Shown in pieces: positions 35,671-43,677 of a stretch of DNA of 64,000 nt (position 1 is the stretch's first letter; every line of letters starts with the position of its first letter). The stretch covers positions 154,467 through 218,466 of the forward strand of contig QCCP01000002.1 of the NCBI GenBank assembly GCA_003281225.1, written 5' to 3'. Source of the DNA: Prochlorococcus sp. AG-347-L20. Its GTDB lineage: Bacteria > Cyanobacteriota > Cyanobacteriia > PCC-6307 > Cyanobiaceae. The position numbers and the translations under genes were made by a program. Under the pieces are notes generated by a model, which made no database searches, was not told the origin of the DNA, and saw nothing but the letters and a program-made list of their open reading frames with translations.

Positions 35671-36993
35671 TTATATTATTAACATAAAAAATATAAGCGG
35701 TGCAGCAAATCGTACAAATGTTTTTCTAATGATTTCTATATTATTTGCGATTTCTAACTTCTTTATCTCAGGAGGATATTTCAATATCACTTTGTCATAT
35801 ACATCAAGATTTTGGGACTTTATATTATTTTTCCATGGTTCATCTTTATCTTCAGACTTTTTGTACCATTTCCAAAAATAATTTATTATTCTATCTTCTC
35901 CTAATAATTTTATTTCATCCTTACTTATAAATCCCATATTGTGGTTATATGTTTGTGTTTTTAAAATCATATAATCCTCATCGAATATCTTATAAAAAAT
36001 CTTTCTTTGATTCTCTTTAAACAATATAAGGTTATTAAATAGTTTATTTTTTAAAAATTTTCTGTAATGTCTCACTATTACTCTTGCATTGTTATTTCCT
36101 AGTGGAATATGATCTAAGACTTGTAAATATCTTGCTGCAGAGGGATCACCTTTATAAATTAATATTCTTCCTGGTGGTATGTATTTTATCCGGATAAATT
36201 CTTTTGTAGGCTCATTCTTGTAGTAATAAATACTTTCAATGTATTGAGGAGTAACATTAATTTTTTGGTTAAAACTAACTAGAACGTTTTTATTAACATC
36301 TTTATCAGGGATTGTATCGCCATGAACCCAAAAAAGATGAAGGATATCTAAGTGATTTTCAATTATTCTTGACCAATCACATTTGAAGTCAACTAATACC
36401 TCTTCATATACATAATCCTTATGCGTAAACCCATTTTCATATAATTCGTAATTACTTATTGGTGCATCTTCACTTATATTGTTTAAATCAGTGTCAGATT
36501 TTTTAGAAAAATGTACAAAAATATATCCATTCTTTTCTATAGCTTTGTATTGAGATAAGTGAATTCTTTTGGCGTAGTTATCGTAGTTATTATCTACTAT
36601 ATGTCTGCATGTTATTCTATCGAGATTTTGGCAACTTCCGCCAGATGAGAATTTAGCTCCATGATAGGGACAGGTTATTACTCCATCTGATAATGTTCCT
36701 TCAAAAAAAGAGGCCCCCCTATGTGGACAAATATTTTTAATACACCTAACGTTTTTATTTTCATCTCTATAAAGAACAAGAGGCTCATCATAGAGTGAAA
36801 AATAAAATAGTTTATCCTTTTTTAGTTCTTTCGAAGGACATATAGCATACCAACCAAATAAACCTATTTTTAATTCATTTTGATTTTCTCTAATTTCAAA
36901 CGAGTCAATTTTTACTACCGTTCCTTTTTTAAATGGTTTAAGAACGGTATTTAAGTCTTTTGATTTAAAAAAATTAATTTGTCTGTTTTCCAT
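35671..36993 (-). CDS. Rieske [2Fe-2S] oxygenase, pheophorbide-a-oxygenase-like
   Basis: A 440-residue protein. The Rieske centre uses Cys89/His91 (CPHRG) and Cys108/His111 (CPYH). The mononuclear iron site is in NHLDILHLFWVH (213-224). The size and the C-terminal hydrophobic segment (VRFAAPLIFFMLII) fit the plant-type PaO/CAO/TIC55 group, whose members act on tetrapyrroles and are membrane-bound. The substrate here is unknown. The stop codon falls in the middle of what looks like a membrane hairpin; the in-frame ORF at 35566 would supply the second helix. Confidence 0.85.
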   Translation of the reverse strand: MENRQINFFKSKDLNTVLKPFKKGTVVKIDSFEIRENQNELKIGLFGWYAICPSKELKKDKLFYFSLYDEPLVLYRDENKNVRCIKNICPHRGASFFEGTLSDGVITCPYHGAKFSSGGSCQNLDRITCRHIVDNNYDNYAKRIHLSQYKAIEKNGYIFVHFSKKSDTDLNNISEDAPISNYELYENGFTHKDYVYEEVLVDFKCDWSRIIENHLDILHLFWVHGDTIPDKDVNKNVLVSFNQKINVTPQYIESIYYYKNEPTKEFIRIKYIPPGRILIYKGDPSAARYLQVLDHIPLGNNNARVIVRHYRKFLKNKLFNNLILFKENQRKIFYKIFDEDYMILKTQTYNHNMGFISKDEIKLLGEDRIINYFWKWYKKSEDKDEPWKNNIKSQNLDVYDKVILKYPPEIKKLEIANNIEIIRKTFVRFAAPLIFFMLII

Positions 36994-37150
36994 AAATTAA
37001 TTTCTTTTTTAATTGACTGTTTATCTTTCGGAACTATAACCCAAGTAAATAATCAATTACTTATAAAAAGAAAATTCTCTATTATTTGTAGCAATAATTA
37101 TGTAGTTCTTGAAAAATATTGAGCCCCTATCGTATTTATGTATCTTTATT

Positions 37151-37345
37151 TCATGTTTTTTGTATCTTTTGTGATTCTTTCAAATTTTTGATGTAATCAA
37201 TAGCATCATCAATATTTTTGTGGAAATTGCATTGACCCAAATAACAACCTATAAATCTTAAGAATTTTCTCTTGCCACCACTAATTTCATATCTATGTAT
37301 TGTTCCGCCATCTAAAGGCGCATAAATAAGTTCTGGTAGTGCCAT
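37151..37345 (-). CDS. Small conserved hypothetical protein
   Basis: A 64-residue protein, MALPELIYAPLDGGTIHRYE at the start and an Asn/Lys-rich end, with a glycine/cysteine segment (FIGCYLGQC). No motif is recognised. It stands 157 bases from the Rieske gene, with no gene visible in that gap. The start is an ATG. Both ends lie in AT-rich spacers and no hydrophobic segment is present. Confidence 0.5.
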   Translation of the reverse strand: MALPELIYAPLDGGTIHRYEISGGKRKFLRFIGCYLGQCNFHKNIDDAIDYIKNLKESQKIQKT

Positions 37346-37510
37346 ATTAATTTTGTATTTAATACTTAATTAAACAATAATTCATGTTCAAATACATTTC
37401 CATAGCTCAATCCATATATTTAATAATTAATTTATTTATTTTTAGATAATTATTTATTGAATACCCAATTATTATTTGTTATCTATTAATTACTGAGAAG
37501 GATTATTTTT

Positions 37511-37606
37511 ATGCCAAAAGCATTTAGGCGTTTTTTAAAAAAACTACCAAAAAAAATTCAAACTATAAAATACTCATTTAGAGAGTTTCTATCTTCTAAA
37601 ATATGA
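37511..37606 (+). CDS. 31-residue basic micropeptide (predicted)
   Basis: MPKAFRRFLKKLPKKI and then a helical end; strongly basic (eight or more Lys/Arg in the first 16 residues) and amphipathic, without cysteines. A Shine-Dalgarno-like GAGAAGG lies about 8 bases upstream of the ATG. Possible roles include binding nucleic acid or membrane. The length means chance cannot be excluded. No homologue is recalled. Confidence 0.35.
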   Translation: MPKAFRRFLKKLPKKIQTIKYSFREFLSSKI

Positions 37607-37711
37607 AATAGATTTTGTGTTTAGTAAATTTTTAGTTTCTATATTTTTAATAAAACATAGTCGTCAGAGTTAATTTCTAAACTATATTAAATTTGCAATT
37701 TATGAAATATT

Positions 37712-38053
37712 ATGATCAAAAGAGTTTTTACTATATTAACTTTAACTTTGCTTCTTCTTTTTAGTAGCCCAGTTTACTCATTGGATGCTTCTTCTAGAAC
37801 TCTAGAAAAGTATACTAAAAAGATTTCTAATAAGTTCACAAGAACTTACTGTAACACTTCCAAATTCGGTATATCTTATGAGGGAGCTTTGGCATTTGCT
37901 ATTGGAGAGACTAATAAGGAATTTAAAAATAATAAACTCAATAAGTTTATAGATTTTTCTCTACTAAAAAATTCAATAGTTAATGATTTAGAAAATAATT
38001 GCCAAGTTTATGATTTTGCGATTAGTAAATTAGAAAATTTAAAATTAAACTAG
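37712..38053 (+). CDS. Secreted small hypothetical protein
   Basis: A 113-residue protein with a clear signal peptide (MIKRVFTILTLTLLLLFSSP then VYS, with cleavage likely after V-Y-S). The mature part is helical with two cysteines (RTYCNTSK and ENNCQVYD) that could form a disulfide. It has no recognised domain. It runs towards the membrane protein at 38076 and the two coding ends lie 22 bases apart. Probably periplasmic or lumenal; function unknown. Confidence 0.65.
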   Translation: MIKRVFTILTLTLLLLFSSPVYSLDASSRTLEKYTKKISNKFTRTYCNTSKFGISYEGALAFAIGETNKEFKNNKLNKFIDFSLLKNSIVNDLENNCQVYDFAISKLENLKLN

Positions 38054-38075
38054 TAAGATGTAAATTGTTAAAGTC

Positions 38076-38318
38076 TTATTTTTTACCTATCCAATCATTA
38101 GGTTTTTCCATCATCCATTCGAAAACCCCCTTAGCATCAAGGTTTTTAGATGCATAAACAAATAAAATTGGAAATATTAAAATTACTGCAATAATAACTG
38201 CCAACTCTATCTTGCCGATTCCCATCTCAGCTACTGTTAAAGCAAAATAATTAATCATTATCTTTATTGAATTAAAATACATATCTACATAATCTACAAA
38301 TAAATTTAATTCTTTCAC
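38076..38318 (-). CDS. Small membrane protein
   Basis: An 80-residue protein with one clear membrane helix (IELAVIIAVILIFPILFVYA) flanked by an amphipathic N-terminal segment. The C-terminus is polar (KGVFEWMMEKPNDWIGKK). No family recognised. It converges with the secreted protein. Its upstream region leads to the divergent small ORF at 38423. Confidence 0.6.
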   Translation of the reverse strand: MKELNLFVDYVDMYFNSIKIMINYFALTVAEMGIGKIELAVIIAVILIFPILFVYASKNLDAKGVFEWMMEKPNDWIGKK

Positions 38319-38422
38319 TTTTCTATGAGAAATCTTAATTTTTATAGTGAAAGTTATTTGTATAAAGTACCTATTTTATTAGTGCAGACTTTTTAATAAT
38401 TTTAATAATAGGCTTCTGTTTG

Positions 38423-38572
38423 ATGGTTATGGATCATGGAATTATTATTTTCACACCAATTTTTGCAGTATTTATCGGATTTACTCTATTTAAATTTTTA
38501 AAGAAAAGAAAGAGATCAACTAAAAGTATTTATAAATTGATAGATGATTTAGAAAAAAAATACATTTATTAA
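38423..38572 (+). CDS. 49-residue membrane micropeptide (predicted)
   Basis: Starts MVMDHGIIIFTPIFAVFIG and continues as a single membrane helix, then a Lys/Arg cluster (FLKKRKRSTKS) that fits the positive-inside rule, and an acidic end. A second ATG lies two codons in. It lies 19 bases before the convergent gene at 38592. The layout of helix plus basic patch argues for a real gene, but there is no known match. Confidence 0.45.
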   Translation: MVMDHGIIIFTPIFAVFIGFTLFKFLKKRKRSTKSIYKLIDDLEKKYIY

Positions 38573-38591
38573 TCTCTTTCTATATGAAAAA

Positions 38592-38888
38592 TTAATCAAA
38601 TTCTATACCAACTTCTTCTTTTAAATCTCTCTCCAAATCTGGAAGATGTGGTTCAACCCAATGATCTTTGTTATCAATTCCTGCTGCATTTACATAATTC
38701 ATGATGTGTTGATCCACTTGCTTGTAAAGATCATGCAAATTTAAATCCATACGAATAGCATGAGCAATTTGAGAGACTTGTTTTTCTGTTAAACAATGAT
38801 CTGGATGAAGTAAATCACAACATGGGATTCTCTTCTCGATCAATTCATTTAGATTGATTTTTATTTCGTAATCTTGATGGACAGTCAT
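38592..38888 (-). CDS. Conserved hypothetical protein, His/Cys-containing
   Basis: A 98-residue protein, acidic at the C-terminus (LPDLERDLKEEVGIEFD) with a Cys/His stretch IPCCDLLHPDHCLTEKQVSQ near residue 21. The arrangement C-C-x4-H-x2-H-C hints at a metal site but no named domain comes to mind. It is helical throughout, with no signal or membrane segment. The ATG at 38888 is the first in frame. Codon use looks like that of ordinary genes here. Confidence 0.6.
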   Translation of the reverse strand: MTVHQDYEIKINLNELIEKRIPCCDLLHPDHCLTEKQVSQIAHAIRMDLNLHDLYKQVDQHIMNYVNAAGIDNKDHWVEPHLPDLERDLKEEVGIEFD

Positions 38889-38984
38889 TGAATTTATGGC
38901 TTTATTATTCTAATTCTAATTATGTTTAAGGTTTTGTATATCTTTAGTCAAGAAACAAAGTTCTTTAATATCTATGCAGTAATT

Positions 38985-39134
38985 TTAAATAAATAGATCT
39001 TCCAAATCTTTATACAAATCATCATTCTCTTTTTGGTTTTCCATAAGGTCATGGTGATCTAGTGAAAGTTCTCTTTTTGAGTTATAGAAAAGATATCCAA
39101 GGGCTCCTAAGAGCAAGGTCGTTGGTAAAATCAT
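38985..39134 (-). CDS. 49-residue membrane micropeptide with acidic tail (predicted)
   Basis: Begins MILPTTLLLGALGYLFYN, a single membrane helix close to the N-terminus, followed by a charged segment and an acidic end (DDLYKDLEDLFI). It occupies an otherwise empty stretch between 38888 and 39211. An N-out or N-in helix with a soluble acidic tail is typical of small regulatory or structural membrane subunits. It is transcribed divergently from the RHH-like gene, and their promoters would share 76 bases. Confidence 0.5.
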   Translation of the reverse strand: MILPTTLLLGALGYLFYNSKRELSLDHHDLMENQKENDDLYKDLEDLFI

Positions 39135-39162
39135 TAGAATTAAATTGACTTATAATGAATAT

Positions 39163-39196
39163 AGTGCAACACTTATTACAGTCAAGTGCTGAACTT
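39163..39196. repeat. Inverted-repeat operator candidate upstream of the RHH-like gene
   Basis: CAACACTT (39167-39174) and AAGTGCTG (39184-39191) form an inverted repeat with one mismatch and a 9-base spacer, flanked by the smaller palindromes AGTG-CAA-CACT and AAGT-GCTGA-ACTT. Its centre is about 32 bases before the ATG of a ribbon-helix-helix-like protein, the usual place for self-repression. Related copies follow the same gene (39611-39640). Confidence 0.5.
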
Positions 39197-39210
39197 TAAT
39201 TAATTTTTAA

Positions 39211-39609
39211 ATGCCTACCAAGAAAAAAAGAGTTGGTTTTATTCCTAGAGAAGATGTTATGAGAATAATTGAAAAGTTGAGCACAGAGAACAATTTAAGT
39301 AATTCAAAAATAATAAGTATTTTGGTAGAAGAAGCACTTTCTATAAGAGGTATATTTAATAAAAAAAATGGTAAATTAATTCAGTCATATCATTCAAATA
39401 ACGATAATTCAAAAAACTTATTTGATAATTCTGGTGACTTTGCAGATAATGCAAAACTCTCAATTGATACTAACTTAGGAAATCATTTTATTCCTAGTAA
39501 ATCAACCCATTTAAATGAAGAGAATCAGGAGGGATTTGACTTGAAAACTTATAAAAAGTTTTTATCATTCCTTAAATTTCAGGAAATGACAGAAAAATAT
39601 GATGTATAA
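39211..39609 (+). CDS. Ribbon-helix-helix-like DNA-binding protein (predicted)
   Basis: A 132-residue protein. The first 50 residues have the layout of a ribbon-helix-helix domain: a basic strand (KKKRVGFIPRED) then two helices (VMRIIEKLSTENNLSNSKII, then ISILVEEALSIRGI). The remainder is Asn/Ser-rich and probably disordered, ending in a short helix (LKTYKKFLSFLKFQEMTEKY). An inverted repeat precedes the ATG and similar half-sites follow the stop codon, so self-regulation is likely (inference). No toxin partner is recognised beside it. Confidence 0.55.
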   Translation: MPTKKKRVGFIPREDVMRIIEKLSTENNLSNSKIISILVEEALSIRGIFNKKNGKLIQSYHSNNDNSKNLFDNSGDFADNAKLSIDTNLGNHFIPSKSTHLNEENQEGFDLKTYKKFLSFLKFQEMTEKYDV

Positions 39610-39610
39610 G

Positions 39611-39640
39611 AAGTGTTGCTTAGTGCTGTACTGTGCGCTA
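39611..39640. repeat. Short phased repeats downstream of the RHH-like gene
   Basis: Three roughly 10-base units AGTGTTGCTT, AGTGCTGTAC and TGTGCGCTAA lie in a row immediately after the stop codon. The first carries AAGTGTTG, the exact reverse complement of the upstream CAACACTT half-site. Spacing close to a DNA helical turn would put the half-sites on one face. Confidence 0.4.
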
Positions 39641-39736
39641 AATTTGATTTGCATTTATAGGGGATTTTCGTATTAGAAATTATTTATTACCATTTCAAAA
39701 ACCTAAATTAAATTTATCCAAAAAATATTTATTCCT

Positions 39737-40051
39737 ATGAATTCATCTCTCCCAGTTTTATCTGTAAATCTACTCCCGCCAGACAAGTTATATTGTAATT
39801 TTAGTTATTGGAGTTCTTTATTCTCTCAGGATATGCAAATTTTATGGGATAGAGCGCATGGAGTACCTTTAGAAAAACTGCCAAAAGGCGTTTCTGATAT
39901 GATTTTTCCGTATTTATTGCTTGCACTTTCAGACTATAAGACTTCTCAAATAAATAAAATGAATGGAATAGGATTAGACAATTTATTAAGCCTTTGGTTT
40001 GATAAATACTTGTTAAATAAAAATGGTTACTTCGAGCTAATTAAAAAATAA
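39737..40051 (+). CDS. Conserved hypothetical protein
   Basis: A 104-residue protein (MNSSLPVLSVNLLPPDKLY at the start) with aromatic-rich middle parts (WSSLFSQDMQILWDRAHGVP) and a Leu-rich helix (MIFPYLLLALSDYKTSQ). It does not look like a membrane protein. Nothing ties it to a known family. It is 127 bases from the RHH-like gene and the two could be one transcript, but no shared function is evident. Confidence 0.55.
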   Translation: MNSSLPVLSVNLLPPDKLYCNFSYWSSLFSQDMQILWDRAHGVPLEKLPKGVSDMIFPYLLLALSDYKTSQINKMNGIGLDNLLSLWFDKYLLNKNGYFELIKK

Positions 40052-40178
40052 TTTTACATCCGATTTGTAATATCAACTTTGATTGCCATCAAAAATGTAT
40101 TGCCACTAAAAATTTTTTAAGTGATTCTTTTCGAATTGGCACATTAATAGTCTTGCTATAAATAAATTAATTGGTTTG

Positions 40179-40274
40179 ATGATGAATTATTTAAACTTCT
40201 TTTTAGCAAATATGTGTTTGGTCGTTTTGATAATGCTAATCAGGAGAGATATAAAAATAAGAAAAACAAGATAA
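40179..40274 (+). CDS. 31-residue membrane micropeptide (predicted)
   Basis: MMNYLNFFLANMCLVVLIML then a strongly basic tail (RRDIKIRKTR). A single helix with positive-inside charge. A second ATG is the next codon. It ends directly before the start codon of the next micropeptide (TAAATG, zero spacing). A possible -10 TATAAAT lies about 20 bases upstream. No known match. Confidence 0.4.
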   Translation: MMNYLNFFLANMCLVVLIMLIRRDIKIRKTR

Positions 40275-40346
40275 ATGAAATTTAATTCAAAAACCCTAAG
40301 CTTGATATTAAATCTATTATTTTTCTTATTTATATTTATTATTTAA
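40275..40346 (+). CDS. 23-residue hydrophobic micropeptide abutting the previous ORF (predicted)
   Basis: MKFNSKTLSLILNLLFFLFI then F-I-I. A short membrane helix. It starts at the base after the stop of the preceding ORF, so if both are real they would be coupled. The size leaves much room for chance in AT-rich DNA. Confidence 0.25.
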   Translation: MKFNSKTLSLILNLLFFLFIFII

Positions 40347-40452
40347 ATTTTTAGTCTTTATTCATTAATTTTTAAAATATCAAAAATTAATATTCAAGTT
40401 TGGTTGACTTTTATTTTTAATGAGACAATAATGACAAAAATAAAATTTAATT

Positions 40453-40626
40453 GTGAATCCTCTTTCAGATACCTTTGATGATTTTGTTGATGATCTACTT
40501 TCATCCGATGTTAATTTGTTAAAAGGGGAACTTGATTTTCTTCTTATGCAACATTTATTTTATTCTATAGATTTGAAGCTTATAAATAAAAATGAAACTA
40601 AAGAAGACCAATCATTGGTTGCTTAA
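40453..40626 (+). CDS. 57-residue acidic hypothetical protein (predicted)
   Basis: Opens with GTG at 40453 (MNPLSDTFDDFVDDLLSSD) and has a Leu-rich helical middle (GELDFLLMQHLFYSI), then an acidic/Lys end. No alternative ATG fits. Its charge differs strongly from the basic and hydrophobic micropeptides around it. It ends five bases before the next ORF at 40632, suggesting co-transcription. Confidence 0.45.
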   Translation: MNPLSDTFDDFVDDLLSSDVNLLKGELDFLLMQHLFYSIDLKLINKNETKEDQSLVA

Positions 40627-40631
40627 TTTTT

Positions 40632-40742
40632 ATGAAATATTTTTATGAAAAGTTTTGGGTTCCAGTTTTTGGTTTTATTTTATCTAAATTTGTTTTTTTA
40701 ATAGAAGGTAAAAAGCAAGACTCTAAAAATAAAAAAAAATAG
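40632..40742 (+). CDS. 36-residue small membrane-associated protein (predicted)
   Basis: MKYFYEKFWVPVFGFILSKF then V-F-L-I-E-G and a Lys-rich tail (KKQDSKNKKK). An aromatic hydrophobic segment of about 20 residues could span or lie on the membrane. It is five bases after the 57-residue ORF. No match known. Confidence 0.4.
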   Translation: MKYFYEKFWVPVFGFILSKFVFLIEGKKQDSKNKKK

Positions 40743-40881
40743 ATTAATTACTTTTTTCTTCATAAAGTATTTTTAAATACATAAATTAATTGAATATATT
40801 TTGATAACAACAAAAGTAGTGCTTTAAATTTAAGAACATATGCATGGTTGATATATAGTTATTGCTTTTTAGCAAATTAAA

Positions 40882-41061
40882 ATGAACCAAAATAATATGT
40901 TGAAGCCATATACAGTGCATTACCGTGACTTTCAAAATATAAGATTAGAAAATTGTGTTTATGCTTCTGACGCTTACGAGGCTAGAACACTAGCAATGGA
41001 ATTTAATAAGTATATAAATGAACATCCAAACAGTATTGACCTAATAAGATGCGAAAAATGA
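40882..41061 (+). CDS. 59-residue conserved hypothetical protein (predicted)
   Basis: MNQNNMLKPYTVHYRDFQNI, then LENCVYASDAYEARTLAMEF and IDLIRCEK. The first part has the alternating pattern of beta strands and the second is a helix, like a small alpha/beta fold. Codon use and internal pattern look protein-like. It converges with urtE with a 30-base gap. No family recognised. Confidence 0.6.
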   Translation: MNQNNMLKPYTVHYRDFQNIRLENCVYASDAYEARTLAMEFNKYINEHPNSIDLIRCEK

Positions 41062-41091
41062 ATAAAATTTTTAGTAATCTGTATATTTTAT

Positions 41092-41802
41092 TTAAACACT
41101 TAAGAACTTATCTATAACTGCTTGACTCAACTCACTAGTATTTCCGCTTGCAACAATACCTCCGCGTTGCATCGCATAATATCTATTGGCTTGTCTTACA
41201 AAATGCAAGTGTTGTTCCACTAATAAAACTCCAATTCCTGTATCTCTAATTATCTGATTGATTGCATTTTCTATATCTAAAACTATATTCGGCTGAATCC
41301 CTTCCGTTGGTTCGTCAAGTAATAGTAGTTGGGGTTTGCCCAGCAATGCTCTTGCAATAGCTAATTGCTGTTGTTGTCCTCCACTAAGATCTCCTCCTTT
41401 CCTTTGAAGAAAATCTTTAAGAATTGGGAAGAGATCATAGATAAATGGATCTATTTTCTTGTTCTTAGATAAGCCACCCGGTAGAGACTCCATCCCTAAC
41501 ATAAGATTCTCTTCAACTGATAGGTATGGAATAATTTCTCTCCCTTGAGGAACGTAAGCCATTCCCTTCCTAGCCCTCTGATGAGGTGCTTTTCTGTTGA
41601 TATTTTCACCAATTAAATAAATATCTCCTTTTTTTTGTTTTAACAAACCAATTAGTGATTTCAATAAAGTTGTTTTGCCAACTCCATTTCTTCCAATCAA
41701 ACAAACCATTTCTCCTGATTTAACGTTTAAATCTACATCTCTAAGAATATGACTCTCGCCATAATAAGTATTTAACGATTTTATTTCGAGTAAATTTTCC
41801 AT
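41092..41802 (-). CDS. urtE: Urea ABC transporter ATP-binding protein UrtE
   Basis: One of the two ATPases of the high-affinity urea importer UrtABCDE. The 236-residue protein has Walker A CLIGRNGVGKTTLLKSLIG, Q-loop GMAYVPQGREIIPYLSVEEN, signature DLSGGQQQQLAIARALLG and Walker B LLLLDEPTEGIQP, the LivF-like pattern. The last gene of the urt operon, it begins two bases after urtD. The EGIQP motif is typical of the branched-chain amino acid/urea subfamily. Confidence 0.97.
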   Translation of the reverse strand: MENLLEIKSLNTYYGESHILRDVDLNVKSGEMVCLIGRNGVGKTTLLKSLIGLLKQKKGDIYLIGENINRKAPHQRARKGMAYVPQGREIIPYLSVEENLMLGMESLPGGLSKNKKIDPFIYDLFPILKDFLQRKGGDLSGGQQQQLAIARALLGKPQLLLLDEPTEGIQPNIVLDIENAINQIIRDTGIGVLLVEQHLHFVRQANRYYAMQRGGIVASGNTSELSQAVIDKFLSV

Positions 41803-41804
41803 AA

Positions 41805-42554
41805 CTAGTCCTCAGGTCTTCCTAAATAGACATCAATTACTTTTTTGTCTTTTTGTATAGTTTCCATTGTTCCCTCACATAATACTGTGCCCTGATTTAA
41901 TACTGAAACATTACTATCAAGTCTTCTTATGAATTCCATATCGTGATCTATTACCACTACTGTATTTTCGCCTGATAAAGATTTTAATAAATCAGCTGTA
42001 AGATCTGTTTCTTCATCAGTTAAACCGGCAACAGGTTCATCTACTAACATTAAATCTGGCTTCTGTCCTACTAACATGGCTATCTCGAGCCATTGTTTTT
42101 GGCCATGCGATAAAGATCCAGCTTTAGAATCAACTTTTTGAGCTAAATTAACAATCTTCATAAGACGATCAATCTCAATAAGTTGCTCATCTTTAATACT
42201 TTTATTTATAAGGTTTAAGGGACTTTTAGGAGTTGTCACCGATATTTCAAGATTTTCTTTAACTGTTAGATTTTCAAAGATTCTTGGACTTTGGAACTTT
42301 CTTCCAACTCCAAGTCTGGCTATTTTATGTTCCTTTCTACCTACTAAAGATTTCCCTTTGAAAATCACTTCACCTTTTGTTGGCTTAACCTTTCCAGTTA
42401 TTACATCAAGAAATGTTGTTTTACCTGCGCCATTGGGTCCTATTACAGCTCTTAATTCTCCTTTCTTCAAATTTAAATTAAGTTTGTTGAGAGCTAAAAA
42501 ACCCTCGAAACTAACAGTAATATCTATTAAATTTAGAAGATCTTTATTATTCAT
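41805..42554 (-). CDS. urtD: Urea ABC transporter ATP-binding protein UrtD
   Basis: The second ATPase of the urea importer (LivG-like), 249 residues. It shows AVIGPNGAGKTTFLDVITGK, FQSPRIFENLTVKENLEISV, SLSHGQKQWLEIAMLVGQ and LMLVDEPVAGLTDEETD, with the D-loop and VVVIDHDMEFIRRLD. The subfamily markers AGLTDEE fit UrtD. It overlaps urtC by eight bases and is followed by urtE after two, so the genes are translated together. Confidence 0.97.
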   Translation of the reverse strand: MNNKDLLNLIDITVSFEGFLALNKLNLNLKKGELRAVIGPNGAGKTTFLDVITGKVKPTKGEVIFKGKSLVGRKEHKIARLGVGRKFQSPRIFENLTVKENLEISVTTPKSPLNLINKSIKDEQLIEIDRLMKIVNLAQKVDSKAGSLSHGQKQWLEIAMLVGQKPDLMLVDEPVAGLTDEETDLTADLLKSLSGENTVVVIDHDMEFIRRLDSNVSVLNQGTVLCEGTMETIQKDKKVIDVYLGRPED

Positions 42555-43677
42555 TATTCCCCTCCTTATTGTTAACTTCTAAGCTTGGATAGGTTTCAAT
42601 CTTTCTTTTCAAACCAAATCTTTGAAGAAGATTCCTAGGACCATCTCCTTGAATCCATCCTAAAACTCCTTCAGGAAGAGCTGTTACAACTAAGATAAAT
42701 AACCCTCCTTGAATAAACATCCAGCTAGCAGGTAAAGCTTCACTTACTAGACTTTTTGCATAGTTGATGAAAACTGCTCCTAGTATTGCTCCCAATAAAG
42801 TTCCTCTTCCTCCAACAGCAACCCATATAACCATTTCTATAGAAAAGGGAACCGTCATAAATTGAGGAGATACTATTCCAGACTGAACGGTATATAAAGC
42901 TCCCGAAATTCCAGCGAGACCTCCAGCAATAGAAAATATTATCGTCTTAAATATAACTGGATTGTATCCAGTAAACCTAACTCTTGGTTCATCATCTCGT
43001 ATTCCTATAAGAATATTTCCAAATCTTCCTTTAACAACCCACTTTGCAAAAAACCATGCTGCTATTACTAGTATGGCAGTTATCCAAAAGAATATTCTTT
43101 GCATGGATTCAGACCCTACCATCTGACCAAATAGTTGTGTTACATCTGTTTTTAATCCATTTGTTCCATTTATAAGTTTTTGTTGTCCATTAAAGAAGTT
43201 AAAGAATACAAGAAGAGAAGCTTGAGTAAGTATAGAAAAATAAACCCCTTTGATTCTATTCCTGAAAACAAGAAATCCAATTAAACCTGCAACCAATGCT
43301 GGAATTATCCAAATAGCTAAGAAGGTAAAAACAGGCGATCTAAACGGTTCCCAGAAAAAAGGTAATTTTTCAACACCATATAAAGCAAAAAATTCAGGAA
43401 TATTATTTGGAAATTCAGAGGAGCTGGTTATTTGTAAATACATTGCAGCACAATATCCACCTAGTGCAAAAAATATACCTTGTCCCAGACTTAGTAAACC
43501 TGTATATCCCCATATAAGATCAACACCAAGTGCAACTATGGATAAGGACAAGTATCTTCCTAGAAGGTTTAGTCTAAATACAGGGAGTAGAGTTGGTGCT
43601 GCAATAATTAAGGCTATTAATATTATCCAAAACGATAATACTATTTTTTTATCAAATTTAATTTTACTTAAGGACAT
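42547..43677 (-). CDS. urtC: Urea ABC transporter permease UrtC
   Basis: Membrane permease of the urea importer (LivM-like), 376 residues, with about ten hydrophobic segments. LGVDLIWGYTGLLSLGQGIF and FALGGYCAAMYLQ are its early signature. VRFTGYNPVIFKTIIFSIAGG and GGRGTLLGAILGAVFINYAK are conserved. It begins with the base after urtB (ATG shares the last base of its stop) and overlaps urtD, showing tight coupling. Confidence 0.96.
   Translation of the reverse strand: MSLSKIKFDKKIVLSFWIILIALIIAAPTLLPVFRLNLLGRYLSLSIVALGVDLIWGYTGLLSLGQGIFFALGGYCAAMYLQITSSSEFPNNIPEFFALYGVEKLPFFWEPFRSPVFTFLAIWIIPALVAGLIGFLVFRNRIKGVYFSILTQASLLVFFNFFNGQQKLINGTNGLKTDVTQLFGQMVGSESMQRIFFWITAILVIAAWFFAKWVVKGRFGNILIGIRDDEPRVRFTGYNPVIFKTIIFSIAGGLAGISGALYTVQSGIVSPQFMTVPFSIEMVIWVAVGGRGTLLGAILGAVFINYAKSLVSEALPASWMFIQGGLFILVVTALPEGVLGWIQGDGPRNLLQRFGLKRKIETYPSLEVNNKEGNNE

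Noticed and set aside
37384..37449. 21-residue hydrophobic ORF
   Set aside because: Too short, no ribosome-binding site and no neighbour or charge pattern to support it; a random ORF is as likely.
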